Below the pieces are notes generated by a model, which was not told where the DNA came from, ran no database searches, and was given only the letters and a program-made list of their open reading frames with translations. From Gnetum montanum (taxonomy: Eukaryota; Streptophyta; Gnetopsida; Gnetales; Gnetaceae), in the NCBI GenBank assembly GCA_015680685.1, contig MNCI01022649.1, positions 3,890 to 67,889 on the forward strand: a stretch of DNA of 64,000 nucleotides. The letters are read 5' to 3'. Shown here one piece after another: positions 45,976-57,898 of the stretch; position 1 is the stretch's first letter, and each line of letters begins with the position of its first letter. A program made the translations under genes and the position numbers.

Positions 45976-48680
45976 ATAACAAAGGGTGTAGTTGTGGACC
46001 AACACTTCAAAATGTCAACATAATTCTTACATCTACCCACAATAGAAGTGAGAAATAAGTGTGTGAACAAAAAGAAACATGGGCTGCTAAATCAAAAGAC
46101 ATACAATGATGAAAAATTAAGAACCTAAAATTATCGAAAACATGCATGGAAACTTCTAACCCACTTATTAGCTCCTATTCTAAGAAAATGACCCTGACTA
46201 AGAGCTCACAATCAAAGATATTAAACCTAATCATACACTTGTAGAGAGAAGAAATAACAACTTAAAATTGGAATTTAAGAACAAATAAGAGAGTACAGTT
46301 GGACCTCTTGAGATGCAAAGACCATCTAGTTCAACAAAATGTGTATCCTCAAATGATCAAAATTTGATTACCAACAAGATTACCTAGGACAATAACCAAA
46401 AAACTAAATTACTAAGGATGGTAAGTGAGAAACCTAGAGTGTGTGATTCAAGGGATCTAGGGTACATTTTCTAAACACTTGCCATGAGTTCAATCATGGG
46501 GGAGATGCCTTATCTTGACTTAAGAATTAATAAGTGCTTTTTAACTTCTTTGTTTTCTAATTTTTGTCGTTTATAATTTTTGTTATACCTTTTTCTTTTC
46601 TTAATACTTTTTCACATTCTTTGATATCTTCTCATTCTTTTATATTTTTTCATTTCTTAATTTTTTAATATTCTTTAATATTTTCTAATTCTTTAATAAT
46701 TTTTTATTCTTTTTATCTTTTTATTCTTGATATCTTTTCTAATTTTTTGTTTTTTCTTCATTTTACCTGTACATATTTTTGTCAATTTTCAATAAAACAC
46801 ACTACATAAGGAAGGATGTAGTCCCAATAAGGTGAAGATTTCTCTATATTATCAAATCATATGGGACTGATTACCTATATAGTGAGACCACAACATCCAT
46901 CCATCCATTCTAATAATAAGAGGTTCTTACCATGGCCATAATGATATATTTCTCATAATTAAACTAAGAATAAACCTATGATCATTATGCTTGGACAGAA
47001 GGATGAAGAACCAAATGGAAATGCAGAGGGTGTGACATTAAGGGGATTTGTGGATTATCTTGAATCACTACTGTGAGTACTATCTTGTTGTTAAGTATGT
47101 ATTATATCCTTGTAGATCTAATGAAAAATGGAAGTAAGAGTATAATAAGTGCTACCTCATCATGTCATTGGAAAGACATGTTACCCATGCCTAAAGGTAG
47201 TCCTTTAGTAAGGTCAACATAGTCAAAAATAAAATCCATGCATAGAATAAATTTCTAGGGGTCCCACTAGAAAGACATGTTACCCATGCCTGAAGATAGA
47301 TAACTTCTCAAGAATCTAAAAAAATAAAAAGTACAATTAATAACCTCCTTCCTTGGACAATACACCAAGTGGTAATACTCCTTGCAATAGTGGTAGTCTT
47401 ATGATTGTGAATCTTCAGGATAAAATAATGTGATGTCTTTGGAAGTGGTTTGGACTTGGCTTGAACCTTGGAGAGAAAGACTAATGATTACTCTAACCAC
47501 TTTAAACACAAGAAACCATTATGCCTATGGTAATACACCTCATGTCCCAGTTTCAGTAATCACTTCTACAATCAATCTCACCTCACTATATATTTAATCA
47601 TAACTTTATGGTTTTGTATAGTATAGAGTTATTTTCCCCATCTAACAATACTAACATTTTTGTTTTGCTAGACAGGAATGTCCTACATTCAACTTCTTAA
47701 GTGCTTGCAGACACTTTTAGGCATGGTTATACAAGGGCACTAAGGGCTAGAGCCTACTTTGGGGAGGACCCACTTGTATAACTCTCTTATTTCATACTTA
47801 GGAAGCAATTTCACATAATCTTGTGCCTTGTAAAATCATCAAAAATTTAATAAATACTGTCCTTAACTTCAAAAACATGTCTATATAACTATAACCCTTC
47901 ATTCATCTTCTATACACTCAATAACCTTTCATTGCTTGAGAGATTCCTTCTTTATGAACTTTAAACACCTAATTTTTAAATATAAGCATCATGGCTACTC
48001 CAAAACCTTGAGGAAATGCTTACTTTCTTCCATTCTTTCTATTTGCCTCACTTTTTCCAAGAGAAATTGATCAAAAATTTGAAATGTTTTGTGGTGACAT
48101 CGTTAATATGATGTATAAGCCCCTCCTTTGTCATTGATCTGATGTTAGATTAATGATGTTGCTCCAATAAAAATACTATATATATGCACAAGGAGTTAGT
48201 GAATTTTTCATTCTTCACATTTGTAACATAGGAAGTTTTTTCCATTTTCTTTTTGAGGTTTGATACACTGACTTCCAAAGCCTAAAACTTTGGTTCCATT
48301 GCTGCTCCAATTTTTGAAATTTTTGAACCTTGTTGATCTTGAAGTGCTCAACTTAGTTGTGGAGGGTGACATCAAGGAAATTTGAGCTAAAATTTTCGAA
48401 TGCTAGAAGATAGTATAAGGGTAAGTAAGATGAACTACTAAAGATATTATCATGGTAACTAAAAATTGAAGTTAAATAACTCAATGAACTCTGCTAATAA
48501 AGCAATCTAACTATTCTAATGCACTATAAGTAAAAAGATAATAAGTGTGGGAGGTCATGGTAACTAAAGGTGCAACACCTAGGGGTCATCATTTTGAAAA
48601 TCTTTCTAACTCTACAATCATAATATGATAAGAATTTGATCTAACCAAGGGTATGAGCAAGGTTAAGAACTATTAAGAAT
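45976..48680 (+). other. Non-coding spacer with internal purine motif
   Basis: No RT, RNase H or integrase motif in any frame between the protease and TCATGGGGGAGATGCC (46494-46509). A T-rich stretch (46530-46780) and AT-rich sequence follow. The pol genes expected here are absent. Confidence 0.65.
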
Positions 48681-51463
48681 TGATGTGAACATTCTAATAA
48701 TTTCAAACCCTTGTTGATTATAGATGATCCCAAAGAGGATACCAGAAGGATGGCCTTCACAACCTAGGAACAAAAGACTAAGAGACCATGGGAGAGGTCA
48801 AGTAGGGGAACAAACCGCACAAGTAGAACACATAGAGCAAGAGGCTTAATTGTATAGTATTCATTAAGAAACTCATGCGATAGAACACTTAGCCTAAGGA
48901 GAGGAAACAATTCCACAAGCACCTAAACAAGGACAATGCCTCACGTTGTCACCAGAATGCTCCCAAGCCATACAAGAAAAATATATCATGTCCACAATCA
49001 TTGTGGAACTGAATTTTGGCCCTTTCATGGAGTTTGCTCTAGAGGCCTTGAGGATGTAACTTCAAGCATCTCCCCTATGGCCTACATTATCCAATAGTGG
49101 TGAATGGTATTTAGGGGAAACTTATTAGTTTTGGTGAAATAAGTAAGTTGATGCCACTATCAAAATAGAATGAGTTTTAGTATCATACTCCATAGAGGCA
49201 ATTGCTAAATCCCTACATCTGCCAAATGAAGGGGCTAATGTAACACAAATTTCTACAAGGTTTGATACAGATGTAAAGAAATTATAGCTACAAAGAGCCA
49301 ATGGAAGGAAGATAAAGAATAAAGTGAGATGACTATTGAAGAAAATATTTACTTCAAAATTGGAACCTATCACTTGTTCCCAACTAAAAGGCTCAATAGA
49401 AAATCAACCTATGTAGCTTGAAAAAGTGCCATTTTGATGGGGAAATTCAATGCCAACATCACCCATCTCTACTTCATAGAAATTCAGAAGTGGTTTGAGG
49501 AGAAGAAGGTAGGAAAAAAAACACTGCCATTCCCTTGCCTAATAAGAAAGTTGTGCAATTAGGTAGGCATATTGGATTACACCAATGATGTTTTAAGTAA
49601 ATCTAAAAATGCTACATATGCAGAAATGTCAAAACCAATGCCAGTGCCTCCTAAAAAGGGTCAACTGGAAAAGCAAGTAGGTCCTGCGGAAGCTGTAGGC
49701 TCAACTCCTACTGATACCATCCAAGCTACTAGTCAACAAAAGCAAATAGGACTTGGTAGCAAGCCACTGAGTGAATAATAACAACAATAGCAATAAAAAA
49801 AGTTCCACTATTACTACTATAGGACTATAGACCCTCAATGAGCCATCTTCAATAGATTGTAGAAACAATAATTTGGGGAATAAGAGAGGGTAACAGCCTC
49901 TACAAAGTTAGAGAAAATGTAGTATCCAAAATTTTGACAGATCCTGCAAATGGGAAAATTTCATTATAGTTAAGAGGAGAGGATGATTGGGCACAATAAA
50001 TTTCAAGAAACACTACATCATTCCAAGTGATGCTAAAAACAAGTGAAGGAGCCACAATTGTGATTATGTAGCATCAAAATGTAACAAGAGAAGTTGAAGT
50101 GATCACAAATCACATCAAAAAATCATTCAATATTCTTGTTGTGCCTCTAGCTAATATTTTTAGAGCAAGAGATGCTCAAATGCTTGCTGGTATCTTAATG
50201 AATCTTGTAGAATGTAAAGACATATTGGATAGACTATTGTAGATTGAACAAGTAGTGTAGAATCTTTTTGATATCTCCAACGATATTATTGTAGTTTAGT
50301 CTACTCTTATTACCAAAAAAAGAAGATTGGTCATGGCTAAAACGAGGGTTCAACATGCATAAAATGAAGTGTAGGGATTACAAGAAGAATTAGCCATGCT
50401 GAGAGCTAAACAAAGAGACCCAATGTAATTCATTATGCAAGACCAACTTGACCAATTTAGAATAGACCATGTGAGATGCCTCATTGATCATAATATGAAT
50501 ATGGAGAAAGAAAAGAAGAAGGTGGTGTGGGATGTGTTCATGATAGAAGCCTAGACATATGCACATGCCAAAGCAGTCACCACTTTGCAAGAAGAAAACA
50601 AAAAAACTAGTTGTTGACAATGCTTTGTTGACAAACATTGAAAGGTAAAAGAGTGTTCTGGAGGAGAGTATAGAGAAACTTCAAGAGAAATTAGTCCATG
50701 TCAACCAAGATGTGAGTTTCTTGGCCCATGAAAATCAAACCATGTTAATTGCAGAAGTTTGTGCTATCTAACAGAAATTCATAATCAAAATCAATGCATG
50801 GAAGAATGAGATCAAGACATATGGACAACTCAAGAAGCATTTTAGAGACTAGGTGAGCATGTACAAATAGATCAATGAGAAAGAGATCAAAATGGGAAAG
50901 GCCAAAATTAGTTTAATTTCTACAAAAAGCTCATGTTCACTATGCATAAGTGAAGAATAAAGACTTGCAGATTGAGGATTTGATAGAATACATGGGATTA
51001 GCAAACCTCCAGTATGCTAATATGCCCGTGTTGACAACAAGTAGGCCTAGAAATGAATTGGAAAAGTAGGTAGTGGTAGGTTATGCATTGTATGAGAAAA
51101 AATTGGTAGATAGGAAAGATGCTTTACAGAAACTACATGTTGCAAAATTTGAACTCAAGATTGTAAAAGATAGCTACAAGGGCCAAAAATCTATTGTAGT
51201 GAGCCTAGTTCGTTCGATGTTAGATTATCAAGAATTGAGAAAGATGAACAGAGCTTTTGAGGAGGAACGATGATAGTTTACAGCATGGTACATGAAAGCT
51301 AATTAGATGTTTCAACAATTACCATGCCCATGGAATGTACCTGCTCCATCACACATTGCTCTAAAAGCATGAATGGTACATGATACTAGGTTTGAGAAGG
51401 AGAAACTTTAGGCATTGTTGAACAGGTATCAATTCAAGAAGCTTGATGATAAGGGGAAGTAGT
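48681..51463 (+). pseudogene. Accessory reading region of the gag-protease element
   Basis: Plus-strand frames, broken by stops, give a long coherent protein-like signal. N-terminal: IPEGWPSQPRNKRLRDHGR and VELNFGPFMEFALEALRM. Middle: SIEAIAKSLHLPNEGANVTQ and VKKLxLQRANGRK, then a proline-rich linker (PMPVPPKKG, 49636-49662). The C-terminal half is rich in charged and heptad-like sequence (for example KLVDRKDALQKLHVAKFELK, 51096-51155), suggesting coiled coil. Position after pol fits the extra ORF of Tat/Athila-like elements, whose function is unknown. I do not recognise the family. It ends at a purine tract (51450-51463) before the 3' LTR. Confidence 0.55.
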
Positions 51464-52396
51464 TGATGGAAGAGCCACCACTATCGAGCATATAGGCTAC
51501 ATTGAGCTACTTCAACTTTTTATTTTTAATTTAATTTTATCATGTTTTGTCACATAATTATGTCCATTTTGCAAAAACACCACTCATGCTACATCATCAT
51601 TGATATGATGTCTTGGGATGTGTACATCCCTTTAAATACAACGCTTAGATGCACAATCTAACAACATTTTATTCAACACCTGACCCAAACTCTTGTAGTT
51701 TCATTCTATAATTTTAGTGATAGTATGAATGCCTACAATGTGATGTGAGATAGTCAATTGAAGTCTTTATTCGAGTAAACTGTACTTGGATACAATTTAT
51801 GGATAGAAATAAAGATCAAAGCTATTTTCCATCACTGCAGCACCACTTAGTTTTCTTTATGTTTATTTAGAATAATTTCCTTGTTTTCTTAGTTAATAAT
51901 TTACTTTCCTAAGTATCTTACTTTACATGCTTTGTTAGTAAGAAATATGGATATGACTGGTTTTAAGTGTTAAGTGTAACTATTTGGTAACCTAGTAGTG
52001 GCATTACTTGATTTTCTTAGTAGTAATCTCACTTGGTAATCCCAGCAATAGTCACATGAGTCCAAGGCCTGAGTGGTAGACTAGGAATGGCTATCCATTG
52101 CTATAGGCTAGATTAGACTTACATTTCTATCATGAAATATACTTAGCATTTACTTCCATTTTTATTATGTTTACTACTAGGAACATTAATGGCCAAACAA
52201 CAATAGTTATCATAAGCCTCATTGAGAGCTAAGCCATACACATTGTACCTCACTAGCTCAAGGTGGGAAGACAACGATCATAAGCTTAATATCAATTACT
52301 GGCATAGCAACATTATCCATATATAGGTTACAGTTGGATCATTTATGAACACTCATGACTTGTATGGTTGAGTGTTAGATGCTTCACCACTCATCA
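51464..52396 (+). repeat. 3' LTR (gag-protease element)
   Basis: 933 bp, intact partner of the split 5' LTR. Begins TGATGGAAGAG after the purine tract AAGGGGAAGTAG and ends CACCACTCATCA. The first 100 bp align poorly with the 5' LTR. Confidence 0.8.
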
Positions 52397-52401
52397 AATG
52401 A

Positions 52402-53170
52402 TGTGCCTAAAGTTCGAGGAGGTACAATTGGTGGTCAATGTGAAGAAACATTACTTCTTCAAGAGGAAAATCACATATTTGGAACATATGATTTCTAAAA
52501 ACCAAATTTAGATGAAAGTTACCAATATGAAGACCATTAGGGATTGGTCAACTCCTAAGAATGTTGAGAAGGTAAGATCATTCCTCGGTTTAGCAAGTTT
52601 TTATAGATGAATCATAACAAATTTTAGTTACATTTTCTGGCCTATGTTTGCTTTTTTAAAGAAAAATAAAGATTTTAGGTAGGATAATGAAACCTAAGGA
52701 TGCTTTAACTTATTGAAAGCAAAGATTACTAGTGAACTTGTGCTTACAATTCTAGATTTTAAGAGGCTTTTCCATGTAGAGGTGGATGCAAGTGAACTTG
52801 CCATTGGTGGAGGTACTTTCACTAGAAGGTATGCCTATTGCTTTTTTTTTTTTTCAAAAAAGTTCAAATGATTCAAGGCAAAAATATGGTGTATATGAGA
52901 AGGAGTTGTATGCTATTCTTCAAGAAATCAAGCATTGGAGGCATTACTTGTTATCCAAGGAGTTCACTTTGATGATGGACCACAAAGCACTTTAATTTCT
53001 AAACTTACAAAAGAAGTTGAGTGTAAAGTACATGAAGTAGGTTGCACAATTATAGGAGTTCAATTTTGTGTTGAAGCATCAAATTTGGAAAAGCCAATGT
53101 GGTGGGTGAGGCATTGTTTAAGATGGATGTGGTTAATTTTAGTGTACTACATGTGGAAGATATGAGTGAT
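52402..53170 (+). pseudogene. RT C-terminus and RNase H (chromodomain element)
   Basis: Continues the RT from 26710: CLKFEEVQLVVNVKKHYFF, KITYLEHMISK, STPKNVEKVRSFLGLASFYR, then RNase H with EVDASELAIGG (first D), GMPIAFF, QKYGVYEKELYAILQEIKHW (the E) and HYLLSKEFTLMMDHKAL (D of TDH). A T-run (52842-52854) lies just after GMPIAFF. Stops and shifts are present but the catalytic residues remain readable. Confidence 0.88.
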
Positions 53171-53369
53171 TTGGCTTCTTTGTATGAACATGATGTTGAT
53201 TTTGGGTAGGTTTGGAGGAGCTTCAAAGAACCATTGATGAGTAGGATAGACTAGTGGAGGAACTATCATATTCAAAATGAATTATTATTTAAAAGTGGAA
53301 AGGTATGTGTTCCTAATTGTGATTTTAGGAAAAATATTTTTTTTTTGAAAAGCATTGTAGTGGCATGGT

Positions 53370-54010
53370 ATGGATAGGGATAAAACATTGGAACTTGCAG
53401 TTAGATAATATTTTTGGCCTGGTATGATAGCTAAATTTTCAAAATTTGTGAAGGAGTGTTTGATGTGTCAGAAGTTCAAAGGAGGTAAAGAAGTGAATGG
53501 ACATTATATGCCTTTGTCAATTCCCAAGGGTCCATGGGAAAGGGTATTTATGAATTTTATGAGTGGTATTCCAAAAATCAAAAGTCGGAACAATGTAATT
53601 TTTGTTATTATTGATAAGTTCTCTAAGATGGTACACTTCATTCTATGCAAAAGGGTGGGTGATGGTTCTCATGTTGAAAATTATTTTTCTGGCATGTTGT
53701 GAAGTTGCATGGAATTACTTTGAATATTGTTAGTGATAGAGACTCCAAATTTACAAGTTCCTTTTGGAAGTCCCTTTGAAAAATTTTATGGACAAAGTTG
53801 AATTTTTTTAGTGCATATCATCAACAATCTAATGGCCAAATTGAGGTAGTGAGTTAATCCTTGCTAAAAATATTGAGATGTTTGTGTGATGAATAGCTAA
53901 ACAGGTGGAAAAGCTTATTGTGTCATGCTAAGTTTTCATACAATAATGTTTTTCATGTTGTTATTGGCAAAAGCCCATTTGTGGTGAACTATGGATTTTT
54001 ATCCAAAGAT
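53370..54010 (+). pseudogene. Integrase remnant (chromodomain element)
   Basis: IAKFSKFVKECLMCQKFKGG (end of the HHCC zinc domain), PKGPWERVFMNFMSGIPK (usual first Asp replaced by Asn), [25 protein letters not shown] (second D), HQQSNGQIEV (E) and FVVNYGF. Stops and frameshifts break the frame. Confidence 0.88.
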
Positions 54011-54169
54011 GGTGGACACTTTGAAGAGCTTTAATATTGAAGCTCAACTTAGTACTGATTTTGTGTAAGAGATGAGGGATCTCCATGCATAAGTAAAATA
54101 AAATCTTAAGAAGAAGGCTAAAGAGAGCGCTCTCAAGAGAAATGAGGGCAAATAGAAACAAAATTTTAT

Positions 54170-54605
54170 GATAGGTAACTTAGTTTGGATGCACTTGAAG
54201 AAGAAGTGATGGAGAGGTGTTAACTTCTCAAAGTTCAAAGCCAAGAAGATGGGGCCTTTCAAAATCAAGGCTAAGATTAATGATAATGCTTTTGAAATTA
54301 ATTTTCCAAATGATGTTGATATGTATTTTGTATTTAATGTTTTAGATCTTATGCACTATTGTGGACCAATTGATGAGGAGACTATACAAGGTAGCATCAA
54401 TGAGTTGAAGGGAACTATTGATTAGTCCAAGTCTTTAATGAAGATACTCAAGAGGAGGAAAGCTTCTAGCACTTGGAGAGTCAAGAGGCATAAATATTTG
54501 ATCCATTGGAAGGATAAGTTCATGGAATATGTTATATGGATCCATGAGACCAAACTTCATGAGTGCAAGATCACTTCAACCCCTTACTCCCTTGTTTACA
54601 TGAGC
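54170..54605 (+). pseudogene. Integrase C-terminus with chromodomain
   Basis: GNLVWMHLKKK-type and FKAKKMGPFKIKAKINDNAF (GPFxI module), then ILKRRKASSTWRVKRHKYLI followed by HWKDKFMEYVIWI, matching the chromodomain core (YLVKWKG...TWE). Chromodomains bind modified histones and steer integration. This places the element among chromoviruses. Confidence 0.8.
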
Positions 54606-54632
54606 TTACTTTTTAAAGGGTGGGAGAGCTAG

Positions 54633-55572
54633 TGTAGAAGCACCTCTTCCAATCCCCTTGTTCTTTCCTATGTGTGTGTTTTATAGGTTTTATACATTGT
54701 GGAGATGTTTTGAAGGCAAGAAGATGTCTTGGTTTGGAGTTGAGTCTTCTCAAAAGACATCTTGGAGCTCTTAGGAGATGTCTTAATCTAAGAGAAGACA
54801 TCTCAAGGGATACTTCTCCCCAACAATGGAGATGTCTTTGGCAAGACATCTTATGTCAAAGGAGACGTCTCACATAGGGAGAAGACATCTCCCAAAAACA
54901 ATAGATGTCTTGACCAAAAGTGGTGTTTTTGCAGGAGATGATTCGAAGAGGCTAGAGATGATCCATACAGTTGGGAAACTTTTAGAATTGACTGTTCCAA
55001 GTTGGGAAATAGCTAGGAGACAAGGAAAAAAGATAGAAACAACATGGAAACTCCAAGTTAAGCTTGTGGAAGGTTTCCCTAGGTTTTTATCTTACTTTCT
55101 TAATAAATATGTTAATGGTTCATACTTATGAAGGGGTAGAGAGAGTGAGAGAGAAGTCTTGGTGACAGCTCTTGAGTGGAGGAGAGCTTGGCAAGAGTGT
55201 GATCAAGCACATTGAGTGAGTGCAAGTGTGGTTATAGCTCCAAGGTTAATGTACATGGATTGATCTATGTGTTCTTATCTCTTGGTTGCTTCTCTAAATT
55301 AAATTTTAGTCCTAATCTATGGAAGAGATTTTTCCATCAGTTGGATCTTGTATTGAGAATAGGCATTGTGTGGCTATAGAGCCTCATGCTTTGTAGCATC
55401 GTTTAAGTGTTTTGAGAGGTCTTGTAGGTTTTGAAAATCTTGTTGTAATCTTCTAATTGAATAATTGAAGATAGCTAGTTTTCTTTTTTTTTCTAGAAAA
55501 ATTTATTATCTTTTCATAATATTTACATTTAGTATTTGAAGGTGATTAATTATTGGAGTGAGCTCGATTCCA
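54633..55572 (+). repeat. 3' LTR of chromodomain gypsy element
   Basis: 940 bp, partner of 23456-24395. Ends GATTCCA before ATGCT. Confidence 0.92.
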
Positions 55573-56800
55573 ATGCTTCAACTTTAATCTATAGGAATTT
55601 AAAGCTTTACATTCAAAGTCCTTCATGTTTAAATTGGCTACAATAGGATAAAGAGGTGATCCCATTGAAAATCCTTATACTTGTTTATAGTATACATTAT
55701 TATATCTAAAATAAGTTATTTCTAAACATAGCTTGATAAAATTAACAATTTCCTTATTAACTTTTTCATTGATAACTCTAAAGGCTTCTTTTAATGGAAT
55801 GATGGTAAAAAGAGAAACAGGATCAAAGATGACTACGATATCCTTGGGTTCTAATGAGATTGTTGAGGTAAAATTACAACATGTTGAGTATTTCTTATGA
55901 GGAAGTAATACACTGAAAAAGTGATGTAAGAAAGTTTTAGGCTAGATGCTTTGCTAGGGTATATGTTGAAGAACCAATAGTATCCACTATAGGTCTAAGT
56001 TGAGCATCATTTCTATAAATTTTAGGGGCATCATATATAAGTGAACAATGATAATAGGTAGAAACAAGTGATTTTTTTAGTCTTCTCATGAAAATTAATT
56101 TTTGTTATGGTTTTTCTTAATTTTTTCACAAGCCTCAAATTTGGATCTTTTTCTTATTTTTATAGCTCTTACAAGCTAGAAGTTGTAACATTTTCTCATT
56201 AAATATTTTTCATCCATTATTATTAGTACTTTTATTTTATTTTCTTGACTAATTTTAAGAGAATTTTTATTTTTCTTTAAATCAAAAAGTATTTTAAATT
56301 CTTTCTTGGAAATGTTGCTCTTAGAAGTTTTAAGTTTGAGTAAAATGTTAACACTATTTTGCATGATGCTTATAGCTTTTTTCTTATTGATGATTTTAGA
56401 AGATTTTTTTTATGGCAATGATAAATGACAAAATTGAATCCTTTATTTAAGATTCTAATGATATCTTCACTTATAGGTTGTTTAGAAAGATTAATTATTA
56501 CTTTTTCTATGTTCTAAGCTCATTAATTGTAATTTTAGAAGAAACCTTCTGAGTAATGATGTTTAATAACTCATTCTTGCTAGTTTTTGAATATTTATTA
56601 ATGGATAGTATTTATTTTCTCTTTAAGTCTATTGATTTATTTAAATGTTTAATTTTTTTGTTGGCATTGGGATTATTAGGTTAATCGTTTTGATTGGAAG
56701 AAGAGTACGAGAATTGCCAGTTTTCTTCTTAGTAGATTAAGTTTTCTAAGGGTTTTCAGAATTCTTAAATAATAAAGTTTTTGTTCAAGTTTCTATTTTA
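55573..56800 (-). pseudogene. Penelope-like element: RT N-terminal part
   Basis: Minus-strand motifs in order: YDAPKIYRNDAQLRPIVD (55982-56035; usual YGLPKIHK..PLRPIVS), GSSTYTLAKHL, IVVIFDPVSLFTIIPLKEAF (about 55793-55850), IKLCLEITYFRYNNVYYKQV and GFSMGSPLYPIVANLNMKDF (about 55620-55720). This fingers/palm signature is diagnostic for Penelope-like RTs. It joins the C-terminal RT and GIY-YIG part at 23455 in frame. Upstream (56120-56800) carries only weakly readable N-terminal sequence. Confidence 0.85.
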
Positions 56801-57534
56801 ATTTATAATGCAAGAAATAAAAGGTTTCAATGATTCTTTGGTCAAAGTTATCCTAATTAGATGGTGATAATTCATTGCTAACTTTGAAATGCAACTAATA
56901 AAGCTTCTTATTCCATGAATGATTCATTTTAGATAAATAATTTTTTCTTGCTAGAATCATGATGTAAAATTACACTTTTTGGCAATACCCATTTCTCATT
57001 GTGATGAGACATGGATTACCCATTTCCTTACTAAGAATTGGCCCCATGAATTAGTTGTTAGTTATGGACTTCCAAAGTTAAAAGGTTAAGCACAAATTTC
57101 AAGAGTTTCCAATAGCTTCCCAATAGGTCACCTATCCCAACACTACTCTAGGAGCTATGTGCTTAATTATGTAAATTGTTATCAAGGTTATTAAGCAATG
57201 TATATTTTTAATTAATTTCAATTATAATGAATTTCATGCTAGGTTTTTAGGCTATTCTTTATGCTTCCGAGAATTGAAAAGAGTATTTTACTTTAGCAAA
57301 ATTTGGAATTAACATTTCTTGTTTGCATGCTTTTAGAAATTCAAATGGTCATGTTATTTTTCTATAATATTCATAATGTATCATGTGTGCCTTATGTATT
57401 GATGTATATCTATAGTTAAATTGTGTTAGGTTTGTAGAGGGGGCAGGTGGTGGTGGGTGTGTTGGGTGGGTGGGGTAGGATGGGTTATTGGAACTTGGAA
57501 ATAATTGTAATATAGGAACACTACAAGATATATT
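56801..57534. other. AT-rich sequence with a G/T-rich simple repeat
   Basis: No gene. A GGTGGGTGTG-type run lies at about 57436-57476. Confidence 0.45.
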
Positions 57535-57633
57535 GTTCAATTAGAACTTATAACTCAACATTACCCACCAGAATTAAACCCATGACTTAGAGCTTTGAAA
57601 TCAAAAGTTTTACCCCTAGACTAACACCTCATT
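57535..57633 (-). mobile_element. tRNA-derived SINE
   Basis: Minus strand: AATGAGGTGTTAGTCTAGGGG (A-box region), CAAAGCTCTAAGTCATGGG then TTTAATTCTGGTGGG (B-box region). Same family as 5669 and 19437. The 3' tail is not preserved. Confidence 0.7.
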
Positions 57634-57898
57634 GTTAGCTATAATTTTGATAATCTATCATGTTGGCTAAAGAGACTAGCACTTGAAATGATGGTAGAGT
57701 GCCTATTTTATGGGGGTATTAGACCCTTATATTATTTCTATTTGTTACAACATGCCTTTTCAAGTCTTATTATAATAATTATATCAATCTTTATATATGT
57801 TAAAAATAAAAATTCAAAGTATAAAATATAGGAGTATTGTAGAGAGAAGAAACTCCAAATTAATAAAAAGGAAAAGAGTAACAATTTTGGTTGCCTTT
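57634..57898. other. Sequence without a gene
   Basis: Nothing supportable was seen. Confidence 0.4.

Larger units (their letters stand above)
26706..52401 (+). mobile_element. Gag-protease gypsy element without RT/integrase (26711-52396)
   Basis: 5' LTR pieces 26711-27289 and 42484-42848 and 3' LTR 51464-52396 (both end TCATCA). PBS-like TTGCACCTTTGTTGAGAA follows the 5' LTR and a purine tract precedes the 3' LTR. Gag and protease match the 29257-39149 element, but no RT, RNase H or integrase lies between protease and the internal purine tract; a long decayed extra reading region follows. Flanks GATGG (26706-26710) and AATGA (52397-52401) look like an aged duplication, and their removal restores the host RT frame at the right length. 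Without its own insert it is about 10.5 kb. It would depend on enzymes from a related full element. Confidence 0.8.
23449..55577 (+). mobile_element. Chromodomain Ty3/gypsy retrotransposon (23456-55572), split by nested elements
   Basis: 5' LTR 23456-24395 and 3' LTR 54633-55572 are both 940 bp (TGTAG...; ends CA, mutated to AA in the 5' copy). An initiator-Met-type PBS (TTGGTATTGGAGC) follows the 5' LTR. Gag, protease and RT come before, and the rest of RT, RNase H, integrase and a chromodomain after, a 25.7-kb insert at 26711-52401. Without it the element is about 6.4 kb, normal for chromoviruses. Flanks are ATGCTCA (left) and ATGCTTCA (right); removing the element restores the Penelope RT frame (LKH*IRYVDD). 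The extra CA on the left is odd. Confidence 0.9.
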
